Assembly: GCA_029945665.1 (NCBI GenBank)
Contig: JAQSCZ010000012.1
Coordinates: forward strand, 1-54,542
Direction of reading: 5' to 3'
DNA length: 54,542 nt
Source: a bacterium
Lineage (GTDB): Bacteria; Bacteroidota; Bacteroidia; NS11-12g; UBA955
The stretch's first letter is position 1; every line of letters starts with the position of its first letter. Under the pieces are notes generated by a model, which was given only the letters and a program-made list of their open reading frames with translations, had not been told where the DNA came from and searched no databases. Position numbers and translations under genes: made by a program. Positions 8,095 to 17,319 of the stretch are shown here, one piece after another.

Positions 8095-9060
8095 ATGATA
8101 GTTATAACAGGTGCAGCAGGATTTATAGCAAGTTGTTTAGTTCAGAAATTAAACGATGAAGGTTATGTTGATTTAATATTGGTAGATGATTTCAGTAAAA
8201 CCGAAAAAATTGATAATTGGAAGGGTAAGAAATACACACAAAAGATAGAACGCTCAGAATTTCTAGTTTGGGCAAAAAACAATGCAAATCAAATTCAGTT
8301 TATTTACCATATTGGAGCTAGAACGGATACTGCTGAATTTGATATTGAATTACTTAATCAGTTGAATTTGGAATACACAAAAGCCATTTGGAACCTTTGT
8401 GTTGAAGAAGGGTTGCCATTGGTATATGCCAGCAGCGCTGCAACTTATGGCATAGGCGAAGTTGGATTTAAAGATAATGAGGCAGATATTTCGAAACTTG
8501 TACCATTAAATCCTTATGGGCAAAGTAAACAAGATTTTGATGTTTGGGCTTTAAAGCAAGAACGCAAGCCTTATTTTTGGGTTGGACTCAAATTCTTTAA
8601 TGTTTATGGTCCGAATGAATATCATAAAAACAGAATGGCTTCAGTTATTTTTCATGCTTTCAATCAAATCACAAAAAATGGTGAGCTGAAATTGTTTCGC
8701 TCGCATCACCCTGATTATGCTGATGGTGGACAAATGCGTGATTTTGTTTATGTCAAAGATGTAATGAACGTTTTGTACTTTTGGCTTCACCACCGCAAGG
8801 ACAATGGTATTTACAATCTTGGAAGCGGCACAGCCCGAACTTTTAATGATTTAGGGAAGGCAGTATTTGCAAGTTTAGACCTTCAACCGGCCATCGAATA
8901 CATAGATACACCCGCAGATATCAGAGATAAATATCAATATTTTACAGAAGCAGATATGTCTAAATTGAAGTCGGTAGGATATGCTATACCATTTCATACT
9001 TTAGAAGAAGGAACAGCCGATTATGTAAAGAATTATTTAATGGAAGCTAAAATACTTTAA
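8095..9060 (+). CDS. hldD: ADP-L-glycero-D-manno-heptose 6-epimerase
   Basis: A cytoplasmic NAD(P)-dependent short-chain dehydrogenase/epimerase that makes ADP-L-glycero-D-manno-heptose for the LPS inner core. It has 321 residues, the usual length. The nucleotide loop TGAAGFIAS is at residues 5-13; the last small residue is Ala where most relatives have Gly. The active-site motif is YASSAATYG (111-119) with Tyr141 and Lys145 in NPYGQSK. FFNVYGPNEYHKNRMASVIFH, MRDFVYVKDV and YNLGSG are diagnostic of HldD. No other heptose genes are in the window. The stop codon is followed almost directly by the sensor kinase frame, so the two are likely cotranscribed. Confidence 0.95.
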   Translation: MIVITGAAGFIASCLVQKLNDEGYVDLILVDDFSKTEKIDNWKGKKYTQKIERSEFLVWAKNNANQIQFIYHIGARTDTAEFDIELLNQLNLEYTKAIWNLCVEEGLPLVYASSAATYGIGEVGFKDNEADISKLVPLNPYGQSKQDFDVWALKQERKPYFWVGLKFFNVYGPNEYHKNRMASVIFHAFNQITKNGELKLFRSHHPDYADGGQMRDFVYVKDVMNVLYFWLHHRKDNGIYNLGSGTARTFNDLGKAVFASLDLQPAIEYIDTPADIRDKYQYFTEADMSKLKSVGYAIPFHTLEEGTADYVKNYLMEAKIL

Positions 9061-9098
9061 ATATTAAATATTTATTTTTAATATCGTCTGCTTTTTGT

Positions 9099-12000
9099 TT
9101 GTTTCTCGGAGTTTTTATGGAAAATGCTCCGGAGAATAAATTGTTTTATAGCAATGTTAACTCTAAAATAAACAAAACATTAGAATCGAAAGCAGCTGAG
9201 CAAGCAGAGTTTTTGAATAATCCTAAGTTGTCCGTGCTTTCTTTCAGTTTTGATATTTATAATGAAGAGGTTAAAATAATTCAAGCCAAAAAAAATGATA
9301 TCTATGTTTTCAAAGATACGCATTTGGTATTTTGGACGAATAATGACATCGATCCAGACGCGTTAAGAAAATTCAGACAGCAAGGGTCCTTTTTTATTAA
9401 AAACAATCTGGGTTATTTTTTAGTGTCGCACAAGCTCGATAAGGACGTAGACCTTTATTTAGTTTATAAAATTTACAATCACTATGTTGTAAACAATGAG
9501 TTTTTTCCTAATTCTTTTAGTGCAGATATGAATGTGAGTGGCTCTGTTTTTAGTGAAAATGAAATGAATGTTGGTGATTCAACAAACTTCATAGAAATAA
9601 AAAAATTGCCTAATGTGAGTAACGAAGTATACAACCAAAACATTCGTTCGAATTGGTCCATGATTTTATATGTTATTTCAATTGTTTGCTTTGTTTTTTT
9701 TAGTTCGCTCTTTGCATTCAAACTCAAAGTGTTTCATTTTGGCAATTTTGTTTTAGCCATTTGTTTCTATGTTTTGATTTTAATATCCCTCACTTTTTTC
9801 GATGTTATATTTCAACAGAAGGATGACTTTTTGATGTTCATGCCAGAAGTGGCGGCATACAGCCATTGGATTCCTTCATTGGGACACAGTATTTTATTTT
9901 CATGTGGTATAATACTAATTCTTCTAATAATTTATCAATTAATTAATAATCGATACAGAGGTTATCATAAAAAGAAATGGCATTATTTTCCTGTTTCTAT
10001 TGCTGTATGGCTTACTTTTTATACACTGTTGTTAAACGCATTTCCTTCGTTTGTTTTAAACTCACAAGTTAGTTTTGATTTTACCGACTTGGCCAATGTG
10101 AATTATTTAACGATTATTTCCATGACGGCTATTTTTCAGTTTTTTATTATAATCGTTATATATTTTAGAATACTTTCACACACGTTTAATCACCAATTTG
10201 AAATCAAAAGTTTTACGATTTTCCATGCAAGTTTAGGTGTGGTTTTTTTCACAACCCTTTATTTCAACGACCATTTTAATGGCTTTTTATTGATATGTTT
10301 TTATTTACTTTCAGTGATAACATGTTTTTGGTTGTTGATTCCAAAATCACTCAAAGTAAAGCATGTTCTTTATTCCGCGGCTTTGTTTTCAACCTATTTA
10401 TCGGTTCAGTTCGATCAGTTAAATAGCGAGAAAGAACATGAACAAAGAAAAATATTTGCAAATAAATTTTTAGCTCAAGAAGATTTTGAAAATGAATTGG
10501 TATTGTCAAACATTGAAGCCAATTTAATAAAACAAGATGTTTTTAGTGAGTTTTATAATTATAATAAAAATGATTACTCCGAATTAGAACTCAATTATAA
10601 GTATGCTTTTTTCTCGGACTATATTAAAAATTACGATATTGACTTCTTGCGTTATGATAGCATGGGCAATGAGTTAACGCCAAATAATTTTAGTTTTTCT
10701 ACAATCAATTCAATATACAATAATTCAACTCATAAGAGTATTTCTAATTATTTTTTATTTATAAAGGATGTGAATTATTTGGGAGGGTATTTGGCCAAGT
10801 ATGAAATATGTCCGGGTAAAAGAACCATTGGCTATGTTTTTATCATGTTGATTCCCAAAATCAAAAGTGATCTTTTTAACTTGGATTATTTTTTTAATAA
10901 AAAGGCCAATTCATCTGTTAAGAATTTTCAATATTCTTTTGCGGTCTATCAAAATCAAGAATTAGTAAAAGGACTGGGCAGTTTCCCTTTTAAGCTTCGC
11001 GATAATCGTCCTTTTAATACCATGGAAGATGTGTCTTTTTTTGAGCAACAAAACTATTCACACTTGCTTAAAAAAATTGATGAAAGAACGTTTCTAATTG
11101 TTTCAAAACAAGCTACCAATTGGCAAAAGAAAATAGGAGAGCTAACCTCTGTATTGCTATTTTTTATGGGTGTTCTGGTACTTGGTTATATTTTGCTTTA
11201 TCTCTTAGTTTTGTTAATTCGTTTTGTGCGCAAAAATTCCTTTTTTGTAAAAATATATGCAGCCTTTGTCTCGCATCTGCGCATTGTTAAGATTAATAAA
11301 TTGTATTTAGAAACCAAGATTAGAATTGCTTTTTTATTAATGGCCGTAATAATTTGTTCATTAGTTTCTTACTTTACTGTTCAGAATGTCAACTCGAGTT
11401 TTAATGAAAAGCAAAATGAAGAGCTAGATAAAAAGATGTCCCAAATTGTTAATGAGATAGAAATAGGATATCAAAGAAAATCGGAGCGTTCTATGAATAC
11501 CTTAATAAAACATTTGGCTTATAGTTATGAGGTTGATATCAATTTGTATACGCCCGATGGCAAATTAGATAAAACCGGGAATGAAAAAATTTACACCGAA
11601 GGCTGGTTCGCGCCATTAATGAATAGTAATGCTTATTTCGAACTTTCAAAAATTAAACGTTATAATTTTAAACAAAGTGAAAGTATTGGAAAACTAACTT
11701 ACCTGTCAAGTTACAATGCATTATTTGATGAAAATAGAAAATTGATCGGATACGTGCATTTGCCATATTTTGCGAAATCACTCGATTTGAAAAAGGAGTT
11801 TTCAAAATATTTAGGCAGTCTTTTAAATATTTCAACTTTATTATTATTACTTTCTCTAGTTGCAGCAACTTATGTGGGCAAATCATTAGTTAAACCACTG
11901 AAAATAATGATAAGTAGAATCTCTCAAATTAAAGTAGGAACCCAGAACAAACCAATTGAGTGGTATCAGAATGATGAAATTGGTCAGCTTGTTCACCAAT

Positions 12001-12731
12001 ATAACCTAATGCTGAAGAAACTTGAATTAAGTACGGAAAAATTAGCGCAAAGTGAGAGAGAAGGTGCATGGAAAGAAATGGCCAAACAAGTGGCCCATGA
12101 AATTAAAAATCCATTAACCCCTATGAAATTACATTTACAATATTTGCAAATGGCAATTAATAGAAAAGATGAAGATTTGCTTGAGAAGATAAGCAGAGTT
12201 ACGGACATATTAATTGTACAAATTGATCAATTAAGTAAGATGGCGGAAGAGTTCTCTTCATTTGCTCAAATGCCTATCGCTATCCTCGAAGTCTCCAATA
12301 TTTCTGAAATATTAATGTCTGTCATCCATTTATTCAAAATACAGTCAGGAATTGAGATAAATTATACTATTGTGCAAAAAAATGCGTTGGCATATATTGA
12401 CAAAGACCAATTACAACGAGTCTTTACCAATATTCTTAAAAATGCACAACAAGCTGCCAAAGATGATGAATCTTGTATGATTGAAGTGAAACAATGGGTT
12501 GAAGACCATCAAATTCACATTAGTTTTAAGGATAATGGAAAGGGGATAAGTGATGAATTGAAAGATAAAATATTTATGCCGAATTTTAGCACGAAAACAT
12601 CTGGTATGGGATTGGGACTTTCAATTTGTAGAAAAATTATTGAAAACGTGAATGGTTCAATCACCTTTGAAAGTGAACTAAATACTGGAACAACCTTTCT
12701 AATTGTGTTACCTCTCGTCAATCATTCTTAA
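9099..12731 (+). CDS. Large multi-pass NtrY-like sensor histidine kinase
   Basis: A 1210-aa inner-membrane sensor kinase. An extracytoplasmic N-terminal domain is followed by about seven membrane helices, a second extracytoplasmic region, two more helices with a small sensor loop, one last helix and a HAMP linker (SLVKPLKIMISRISQIKVG). The kinase core has the phospho-acceptor His1000 in KQVAHEIKNPLTPMKL, the N box NILKNAQQAA, DNGKGIS and a final GMGLGLSI. The start is uncertain: the frame is open back to 9051, and the residues before TTG 9099 read KYLFLISSAFC, completing a membrane helix that the TTG would cut in half. No ATG/GTG/TTG lies there, so an ATT at 9063, 2 nt after the hldD stop, may be the true start. 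No response regulator is adjacent. Confidence 0.9.
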   Translation: MFLGVFMENAPENKLFYSNVNSKINKTLESKAAEQAEFLNNPKLSVLSFSFDIYNEEVKIIQAKKNDIYVFKDTHLVFWTNNDIDPDALRKFRQQGSFFIKNNLGYFLVSHKLDKDVDLYLVYKIYNHYVVNNEFFPNSFSADMNVSGSVFSENEMNVGDSTNFIEIKKLPNVSNEVYNQNIRSNWSMILYVISIVCFVFFSSLFAFKLKVFHFGNFVLAICFYVLILISLTFFDVIFQQKDDFLMFMPEVAAYSHWIPSLGHSILFSCGIILILLIIYQLINNRYRGYHKKKWHYFPVSIAVWLTFYTLLLNAFPSFVLNSQVSFDFTDLANVNYLTIISMTAIFQFFIIIVIYFRILSHTFNHQFEIKSFTIFHASLGVVFFTTLYFNDHFNGFLLICFYLLSVITCFWLLIPKSLKVKHVLYSAALFSTYLSVQFDQLNSEKEHEQRKIFANKFLAQEDFENELVLSNIEANLIKQDVFSEFYNYNKNDYSELELNYKYAFFSDYIKNYDIDFLRYDSMGNELTPNNFSFSTINSIYNNSTHKSISNYFLFIKDVNYLGGYLAKYEICPGKRTIGYVFIMLIPKIKSDLFNLDYFFNKKANSSVKNFQYSFAVYQNQELVKGLGSFPFKLRDNRPFNTMEDVSFFEQQNYSHLLKKIDERTFLIVSKQATNWQKKIGELTSVLLFFMGVLVLGYILLYLLVLLIRFVRKNSFFVKIYAAFVSHLRIVKINKLYLETKIRIAFLLMAVIICSLVSYFTVQNVNSSFNEKQNEELDKKMSQIVNEIEIGYQRKSERSMNTLIKHLAYSYEVDINLYTPDGKLDKTGNEKIYTEGWFAPLMNSNAYFELSKIKRYNFKQSESIGKLTYLSSYNALFDENRKLIGYVHLPYFAKSLDLKKEFSKYLGSLLNISTLLLLLSLVAATYVGKSLVKPLKIMISRISQIKVGTQNKPIEWYQNDEIGQLVHQYNLMLKKLELSTEKLAQSEREGAWKEMAKQVAHEIKNPLTPMKLHLQYLQMAINRKDEDLLEKISRVTDILIVQIDQLSKMAEEFSSFAQMPIAILEVSNISEILMSVIHLFKIQSGIEINYTIVQKNALAYIDKDQLQRVFTNILKNAQQAAKDDESCMIEVKQWVEDHQIHISFKDNGKGISDELKDKIFMPNFSTKTSGMGLGLSICRKIIENVNGSITFESELNTGTTFLIVLPLVNHS

Positions 12732-12751
12732 GCTCCATTGTCAACTATTTA

Positions 12752-15700
12752 TTGATAAAAAAAATACTTGTCATATCGCTTTTTTTATTCCTAGCAATTT
12801 GTGGGTTTTCGCAAAGTTTAAGGCATGCCTATTTCAATTTATCTACCGATACTCTAAAATTGGATTCAATTACAATAATACCTGAAAGTATTACTGTTTT
12901 TAAAAATGGTCAAGTAATTACAACTGGTTATCGTTTCTTTCCCAAAAAAAATCAATTGGTAGTAGATACCTCATCCATAAAAGGAACCTTGCATATTTAT
13001 TACAGAATTCTGCCTATCAACCTAGAAAATACCTACGCTCATAAATCGAAAAATATAATCGAACCTGTAAATGTTAAACCACGCAATTTTTATGATTATG
13101 GTGGAACAAATAATGGGGCTTCGTTATTTAATAATTCTGGGTTAAACATAAACGGCAACATAGCAAGAGGATTGGGTTTTGGTAATAATCAAGATGTAGT
13201 GGTTAATAGTAATTTAAATTTGCAAATGAGCGGCAATTTGGGCAAAGGTGTTACTATTTTAGCCGCTATAAGTGATGAAAATAACCCCATTCAACCCGAA
13301 GGGAATACACAGCAGATACAGGATTTTGACAAGGTATACATCACCCTTCAAAAAGATAGTAATTCGCTTACGGTAGGAGATGTGTTGATGAAATCACAAA
13401 AGGATAATTACTTTATGAAGTATTACAAGAAATCGCGGGGTGTGCAATTTGATTTTAGGGCGTCGAATAAATATAGGTATCATTTGCATTCGGATGCTGC
13501 AGTATCGCGTGGTAGATTTGTTAGAAATGAAATACAAGGAACTGAAGGGAGTCAAGGACCCTATCGATTGCAAGGAGCAAACAATGAATTAAATATTATC
13601 GTGATTTCAGGTACCGAGGTAGTCTATCTTGATGGAGAGAGATTAAATAGGGGTCAACAAAACGATTATGTTATTGATTATAATTCAGGGGAACTTACTT
13701 TTATGCCCAAAAAATTGATTAATAAGTTTAGTAGGATAGTTGTTGAATTTCAATACAGTGATAGAAATTATGCACGATCGGTTTTTGTAATTAGCAACGA
13801 ATTTAAAACAGGTAGATGGTCACATTCAGTTCAATATTTTAGTGAACAAGATAATAAACTTCAGCCGACTGATACTTCTAATAAGAATAATATTCAGAAG
13901 ATATTAGCCAATGCTGGTGATCAAAAAGCCTTGTTTCAAAGTGTTAGAAAATATACCGATTTTCAGCGTGATAGGGTGATGTATCGCCAAATCGATTCTC
14001 TAGGGAATCCTATTTTTTTACACGCCACCTCAGCAGAATCTGATTCTGTTTTTTATACGGTAACATTTTCTTTAGTTGGTCAAGGGAAGGGCAATTATGT
14101 GGCATTGACCAGCGCTTCAAATGGCCGTGCTTATGCTTGGATAGCGCCTGTGAATGGCATTCCGCAAGGGAGCTACGAGCCCTATATTGAATTGGTGGCG
14201 CCTAATAAATTGCAAATGCTCAGCACGAATTCAATATTTCAGATTAACAAAAATACAAGTTTTAAATTCGAAGGCGCTTATTCTAATTATAATCAAAATA
14301 CACTCAGTTCATTAGATAAGGGCAATGACGACGGATTTGGTTTGTTTATGGAGTTAAAACAGAAAAATTTTGAGCGCAATGATTTTATAATTTCTAATGA
14401 AATAAAAGTTGAATTTGCTAATAAAAATTTTAAATACATTGAGCGTTTTAGGGCTGTTGAATTTGATAGAATATGGAATCGCCAATTAATAAATATTAAC
14501 AATGTGCGTCCAATATTAAATGAGCTTATTTCGAATGTGAAATCCACCATTGAATACAAACATAAAACACGATTGGTTTTAGAAGGTTCGAACTATAAAA
14601 AGGGTGAATTGTTTAACGGCTATAGAGGATTGAGTGAACTGAGCTATACTACTACGCATTTGCAATTGTTGGCAATGGGAGAATTGCTTTCCACTAATTC
14701 TAAGCAAACAACTGTTGCTGCAAAAAATAATTACTTCAAATACAAAGGTGGATTTACATATCTATTTAAAAATATTAAAATAGGCGCGGATGGAACACAG
14801 GAGCAAAGTCTTTTTAAAGAAGATACATCAAGTAATTTAGGAAAAACATCCTTTGGCTTTAATCAAATATCGATATTTATTCAAAGTCATAATTCTGTTA
14901 AATGGAAGTATAAATTAGATGCAAGTGTTCGTAATGATTACTTGCCAATAGGAGAGGTTTTTCAACAAAGTTCTACCGCATACAATGGCATGGGGACTTT
15001 AGAACATAACGACGCAAAAAATAATCGATTATTATTAACTTCTAACTATAGAAAACTCGAAACAAAAAATCAAACAGCACCAGAACAAACTATTCTAAAT
15101 AGAATTGAATACAACGCCAATTTCTTTAAAAAAGTAATAGGAACAACTACCTATTATCAAATAGGGACTGGTAGAGAGCAGAAACGCCAATTCTCTTATA
15201 CACTGGTACAAGCAGGTTTTGGTACCTATGCTTGGATTGATTACAATGGGAACGGAATAGAAGAGCTTAATGAATTTGAAATAGCCACCTATTCCGATCA
15301 AGCAAAATATGTGAAAGTATATTTGCCAACTAATGAATTTATAAAAAGTAATACCAATGAATTCAATCAAACAATTCGCATGCAAGCGCCACAGAAATGG
15401 CAGTCTGCAAACAGTTTCAAACGTTTCGCTACAAGGTTTAATACCATCACTTCGTATAAAGCCGATCGAAGAATAACGGATAATAGTTTACTTACTATAA
15501 TTAATCCATTTAAATTGGATGTGGCAGATACTGCTTTGATAGCTGTGAGCAGCTTGATTAAGCAAACAACGTTTTATAACAGAACAAGTGCTAAATTCGG
15601 AATTGAACATACCATTCAAACTAGCAGGGTAAAATCTTTTCTAAACAGTGGTTTTGAATGGCGTAAAATTGATAAACAAAATATGATTTTGAGATATGGT

Positions 15701-16192
15701 TTTAATAAACAGTTTAATGTAGTAACGGCTCTGGAAGTTCAGTCTAAACAAAACACCAATCAGTTTTTCACCAATCGAAATTACAATTATAAAACAAATT
15801 CTATTTTCCCGGAAATATTTTACCAAACACTTCAAGGCTTCAGAATGGGTTTGTTTTATAAGTATCTTGAAGCGGCTAATCAGAAGGATTTAGGTGGTGA
15901 ACTGGTTTATATTTCAGAAGTAGGAGCTGAGCTTAGATATTTTGTAATTAATAAGGGCAATATAGACGCAAAAATAACCTCCCATAATATCAATTATAAA
16001 GGTAACCCAAATAGTCCACTAGCATTTGATTTGTTAAATGGGTTAAGCAATGGTCAGAATATTACATGGAATATAAGTTTCGGAGGTAAAGCCGCCGGCA
16101 ATATTCAGATAAATATAAGTTATGAAGGTCGCAAGACCCAGGTATATAAAACCGTTCATATTGGAAGAGCCGAAGCCAGATATATATTTTAG
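12752..16192 (+). CDS. Large putative outer-membrane beta-barrel protein
   Basis: An 1146-aa exported protein with unknown role. TTG at 12752 starts a convincing signal peptide (MIKKILVISLFLFLAICGFSQ), and no ATG/GTG is available, so TTG is taken as the true start. The N-terminal third has short repeats reminiscent of Bacteroidetes surface proteins: IARGLGFGNNQDVVVNSNLN, LQMSGNLGKGVTILAAISD, then GTEVVYLDGERLNRGQQNDY and VIDYNSGELTFMP. The remainder alternates polar and aromatic residues, as in a large beta-barrel, and ends on Phe (EARYIF), the classic last residue of outer-membrane barrels. It begins 21 nt after the kinase stop, so it probably belongs to that operon. It loosely resembles parts of SprA-like proteins but is much shorter; I do not assign that name. 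Confidence 0.75.
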   Translation: MIKKILVISLFLFLAICGFSQSLRHAYFNLSTDTLKLDSITIIPESITVFKNGQVITTGYRFFPKKNQLVVDTSSIKGTLHIYYRILPINLENTYAHKSKNIIEPVNVKPRNFYDYGGTNNGASLFNNSGLNINGNIARGLGFGNNQDVVVNSNLNLQMSGNLGKGVTILAAISDENNPIQPEGNTQQIQDFDKVYITLQKDSNSLTVGDVLMKSQKDNYFMKYYKKSRGVQFDFRASNKYRYHLHSDAAVSRGRFVRNEIQGTEGSQGPYRLQGANNELNIIVISGTEVVYLDGERLNRGQQNDYVIDYNSGELTFMPKKLINKFSRIVVEFQYSDRNYARSVFVISNEFKTGRWSHSVQYFSEQDNKLQPTDTSNKNNIQKILANAGDQKALFQSVRKYTDFQRDRVMYRQIDSLGNPIFLHATSAESDSVFYTVTFSLVGQGKGNYVALTSASNGRAYAWIAPVNGIPQGSYEPYIELVAPNKLQMLSTNSIFQINKNTSFKFEGAYSNYNQNTLSSLDKGNDDGFGLFMELKQKNFERNDFIISNEIKVEFANKNFKYIERFRAVEFDRIWNRQLININNVRPILNELISNVKSTIEYKHKTRLVLEGSNYKKGELFNGYRGLSELSYTTTHLQLLAMGELLSTNSKQTTVAAKNNYFKYKGGFTYLFKNIKIGADGTQEQSLFKEDTSSNLGKTSFGFNQISIFIQSHNSVKWKYKLDASVRNDYLPIGEVFQQSSTAYNGMGTLEHNDAKNNRLLLTSNYRKLETKNQTAPEQTILNRIEYNANFFKKVIGTTTYYQIGTGREQKRQFSYTLVQAGFGTYAWIDYNGNGIEELNEFEIATYSDQAKYVKVYLPTNEFIKSNTNEFNQTIRMQAPQKWQSANSFKRFATRFNTITSYKADRRITDNSLLTIINPFKLDVADTALIAVSSLIKQTTFYNRTSAKFGIEHTIQTSRVKSFLNSGFEWRKIDKQNMILRYGFNKQFNVVTALEVQSKQNTNQFFTNRNYNYKTNSIFPEIFYQTLQGFRMGLFYKYLEAANQKDLGGELVYISEVGAELRYFVINKGNIDAKITSHNINYKGNPNSPLAFDLLNGLSNGQNITWNISFGGKAAGNIQINISYEGRKTQVYKTVHIGRAEARYIF

Positions 16193-16195
16193 TAC

Positions 16196-16603
16196 TTATG
16201 TAAATACCCTCAACATTGTGCCAGTAAGTGTTGTATTGTATTTGGTAAGATTAGAATTAGCTGGTCCTTGTGTTACAGCACCTGAACTATTAAACATGGC
16301 ATTGTGATTGGGGCAAACGAAATTGTTATTAGTTGCATTGTAATTTATTGTGGTGCCTTCGTGTGTACAAGCCGTGGCCACTGCCAAAAATGTACCTGAA
16401 TTGGTGCGAGCTACGATGACCCGATCTTTTACAAGGAAGCCTCCGTTGTTGGAAAGTGCTCCTGTAGAGACATCAATAGTGAAATCAACATTAGTAGGGG
16501 GTGTGCTAGTTTTTTTACAACCAGTCAGACTGCCAAAACAAACAGGGGCTAAGACAAGTGCAGCGCCTATTCCAACTTGGGCAAGAAAATCTTTTCTTTT
16601 CAT
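16196..16603 (-). CDS. Small Rieske [2Fe-2S] lipoprotein
   Basis: A 135-aa envelope protein with one Rieske iron-sulfur centre. The N-terminus MKRKDFLAQVGIGAALVLAP is export-like, and a lipobox (SLTGC, Cys29) predicts lipid anchoring. The cluster ligands are Cys79-x-His81 (CTHEG) and Cys97-x2-His100 (CPNHNA), the normal pair order. It lacks a large extra domain, so it is an electron carrier rather than a complete oxygenase. It is the last gene of the metal operon (24 nt after the VIT gene), and its 3' end meets the barrel gene with a 3-bp gap. A partner oxidoreductase is not in the window. Confidence 0.88.
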   Translation of the reverse strand: MKRKDFLAQVGIGAALVLAPVCFGSLTGCKKTSTPPTNVDFTIDVSTGALSNNGGFLVKDRVIVARTNSGTFLAVATACTHEGTTINYNATNNNFVCPNHNAMFNSSGAVTQGPANSNLTKYNTTLTGTMLRVFT

Positions 16604-16627
16604 TTTTCTTTTTTATTGGGTTTTTAT

Positions 16628-17314
16628 TTATGATATTAATTTTGCAATTCCAAATGCGGCGGCGGCGGCTAATAGTCCGATTAAAGTAACTTTTGCAGCT
16701 CCTGTAAGGGGTGGCTGGCCTGTAACTTTACTTTTAAAATATCCGAAGGTAAAAAGACATAAAGTCGTTAGAGCTAGAGATAATAATAATCCTTCTTGTG
16801 GATTCGCTGTAACCATATAAGCCGCCAATGGAAGCAAGCCTCCAATGAAGTAAGAAATGCCAATTGTTAAGGCACTTTTTTTAGCTCTGTTAGGATGAGG
16901 TTCTTCTAAACCCAACTCAAACCGCATCATAAAATTGACCCATTTGGTTTTATCTTTCGATAATTCTTTTGCAATAATTTGTTGTGAGTTTTCACTTAAT
17001 CCGTATTCTGCAAAAACTTCCATAACCTCCTCAAGTTCTTTTTCGGGTACACGCTCTACTTCCTCGTATTCGCGTTTAAGTTCGCTTTGATAATGGTCTA
17101 ATTCCGTTCTGCCAGCTAAATAACCACCTAATCCCATGGCAATACTACCAGCCACAATTTCGGCAATTCCAGCGGTAATAATTACAGTATTGCTATCAAC
17201 AGCTCCACTGAGTCCTGCCGCTAAAGCAAATGGAACGGTCAATCCATCACTCATGCCGATTACGGTATCGGTAATAAAATCTGAACTCTTTAAATGGGTT
17301 TCGTTATGTGTCAT
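16628..17314 (-). CDS. VIT1/CCC1 family iron/manganese transporter
   Basis: A 228-aa inner-membrane protein of the VIT1/CCC1 family, whose members move Fe2+ or Mn2+ out of the cytoplasm. The N-terminus DFITDTVIGMSDGLTVPFALAAGLSG and the AGIAEIVAGSIAMGLGGYLA segment are the family signature. The hydrophilic part between helices 2 and 3 is rich in Glu (ELKREYEEVERVPEKELEEVMEVF), like the metal-binding domain of plant VIT1. Three C-terminal helices follow. It starts 5 nt after the membrane-fusion gene, so it is cotranscribed with the RND pump. Metal choice is inferred, not read. Confidence 0.9.
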   Translation of the reverse strand: MTHNETHLKSSDFITDTVIGMSDGLTVPFALAAGLSGAVDSNTVIITAGIAEIVAGSIAMGLGGYLAGRTELDHYQSELKREYEEVERVPEKELEEVMEVFAEYGLSENSQQIIAKELSKDKTKWVNFMMRFELGLEEPHPNRAKKSALTIGISYFIGGLLPLAAYMVTANPQEGLLLSLALTTLCLFTFGYFKSKVTGQPPLTGAAKVTLIGLLAAAAAFGIAKLIS

Positions 17315-17319
17315 GTTGT

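Noticed and set aside
9482-9727. Minus-strand frame within the sensor kinase gene
   Set aside because: Antisense shadow of the kinase coding sequence.
16350-16820. 156-codon plus-strand frame across the Rieske and VIT genes
   Set aside because: It is antisense to two genes with clear family motifs and has no promoter.
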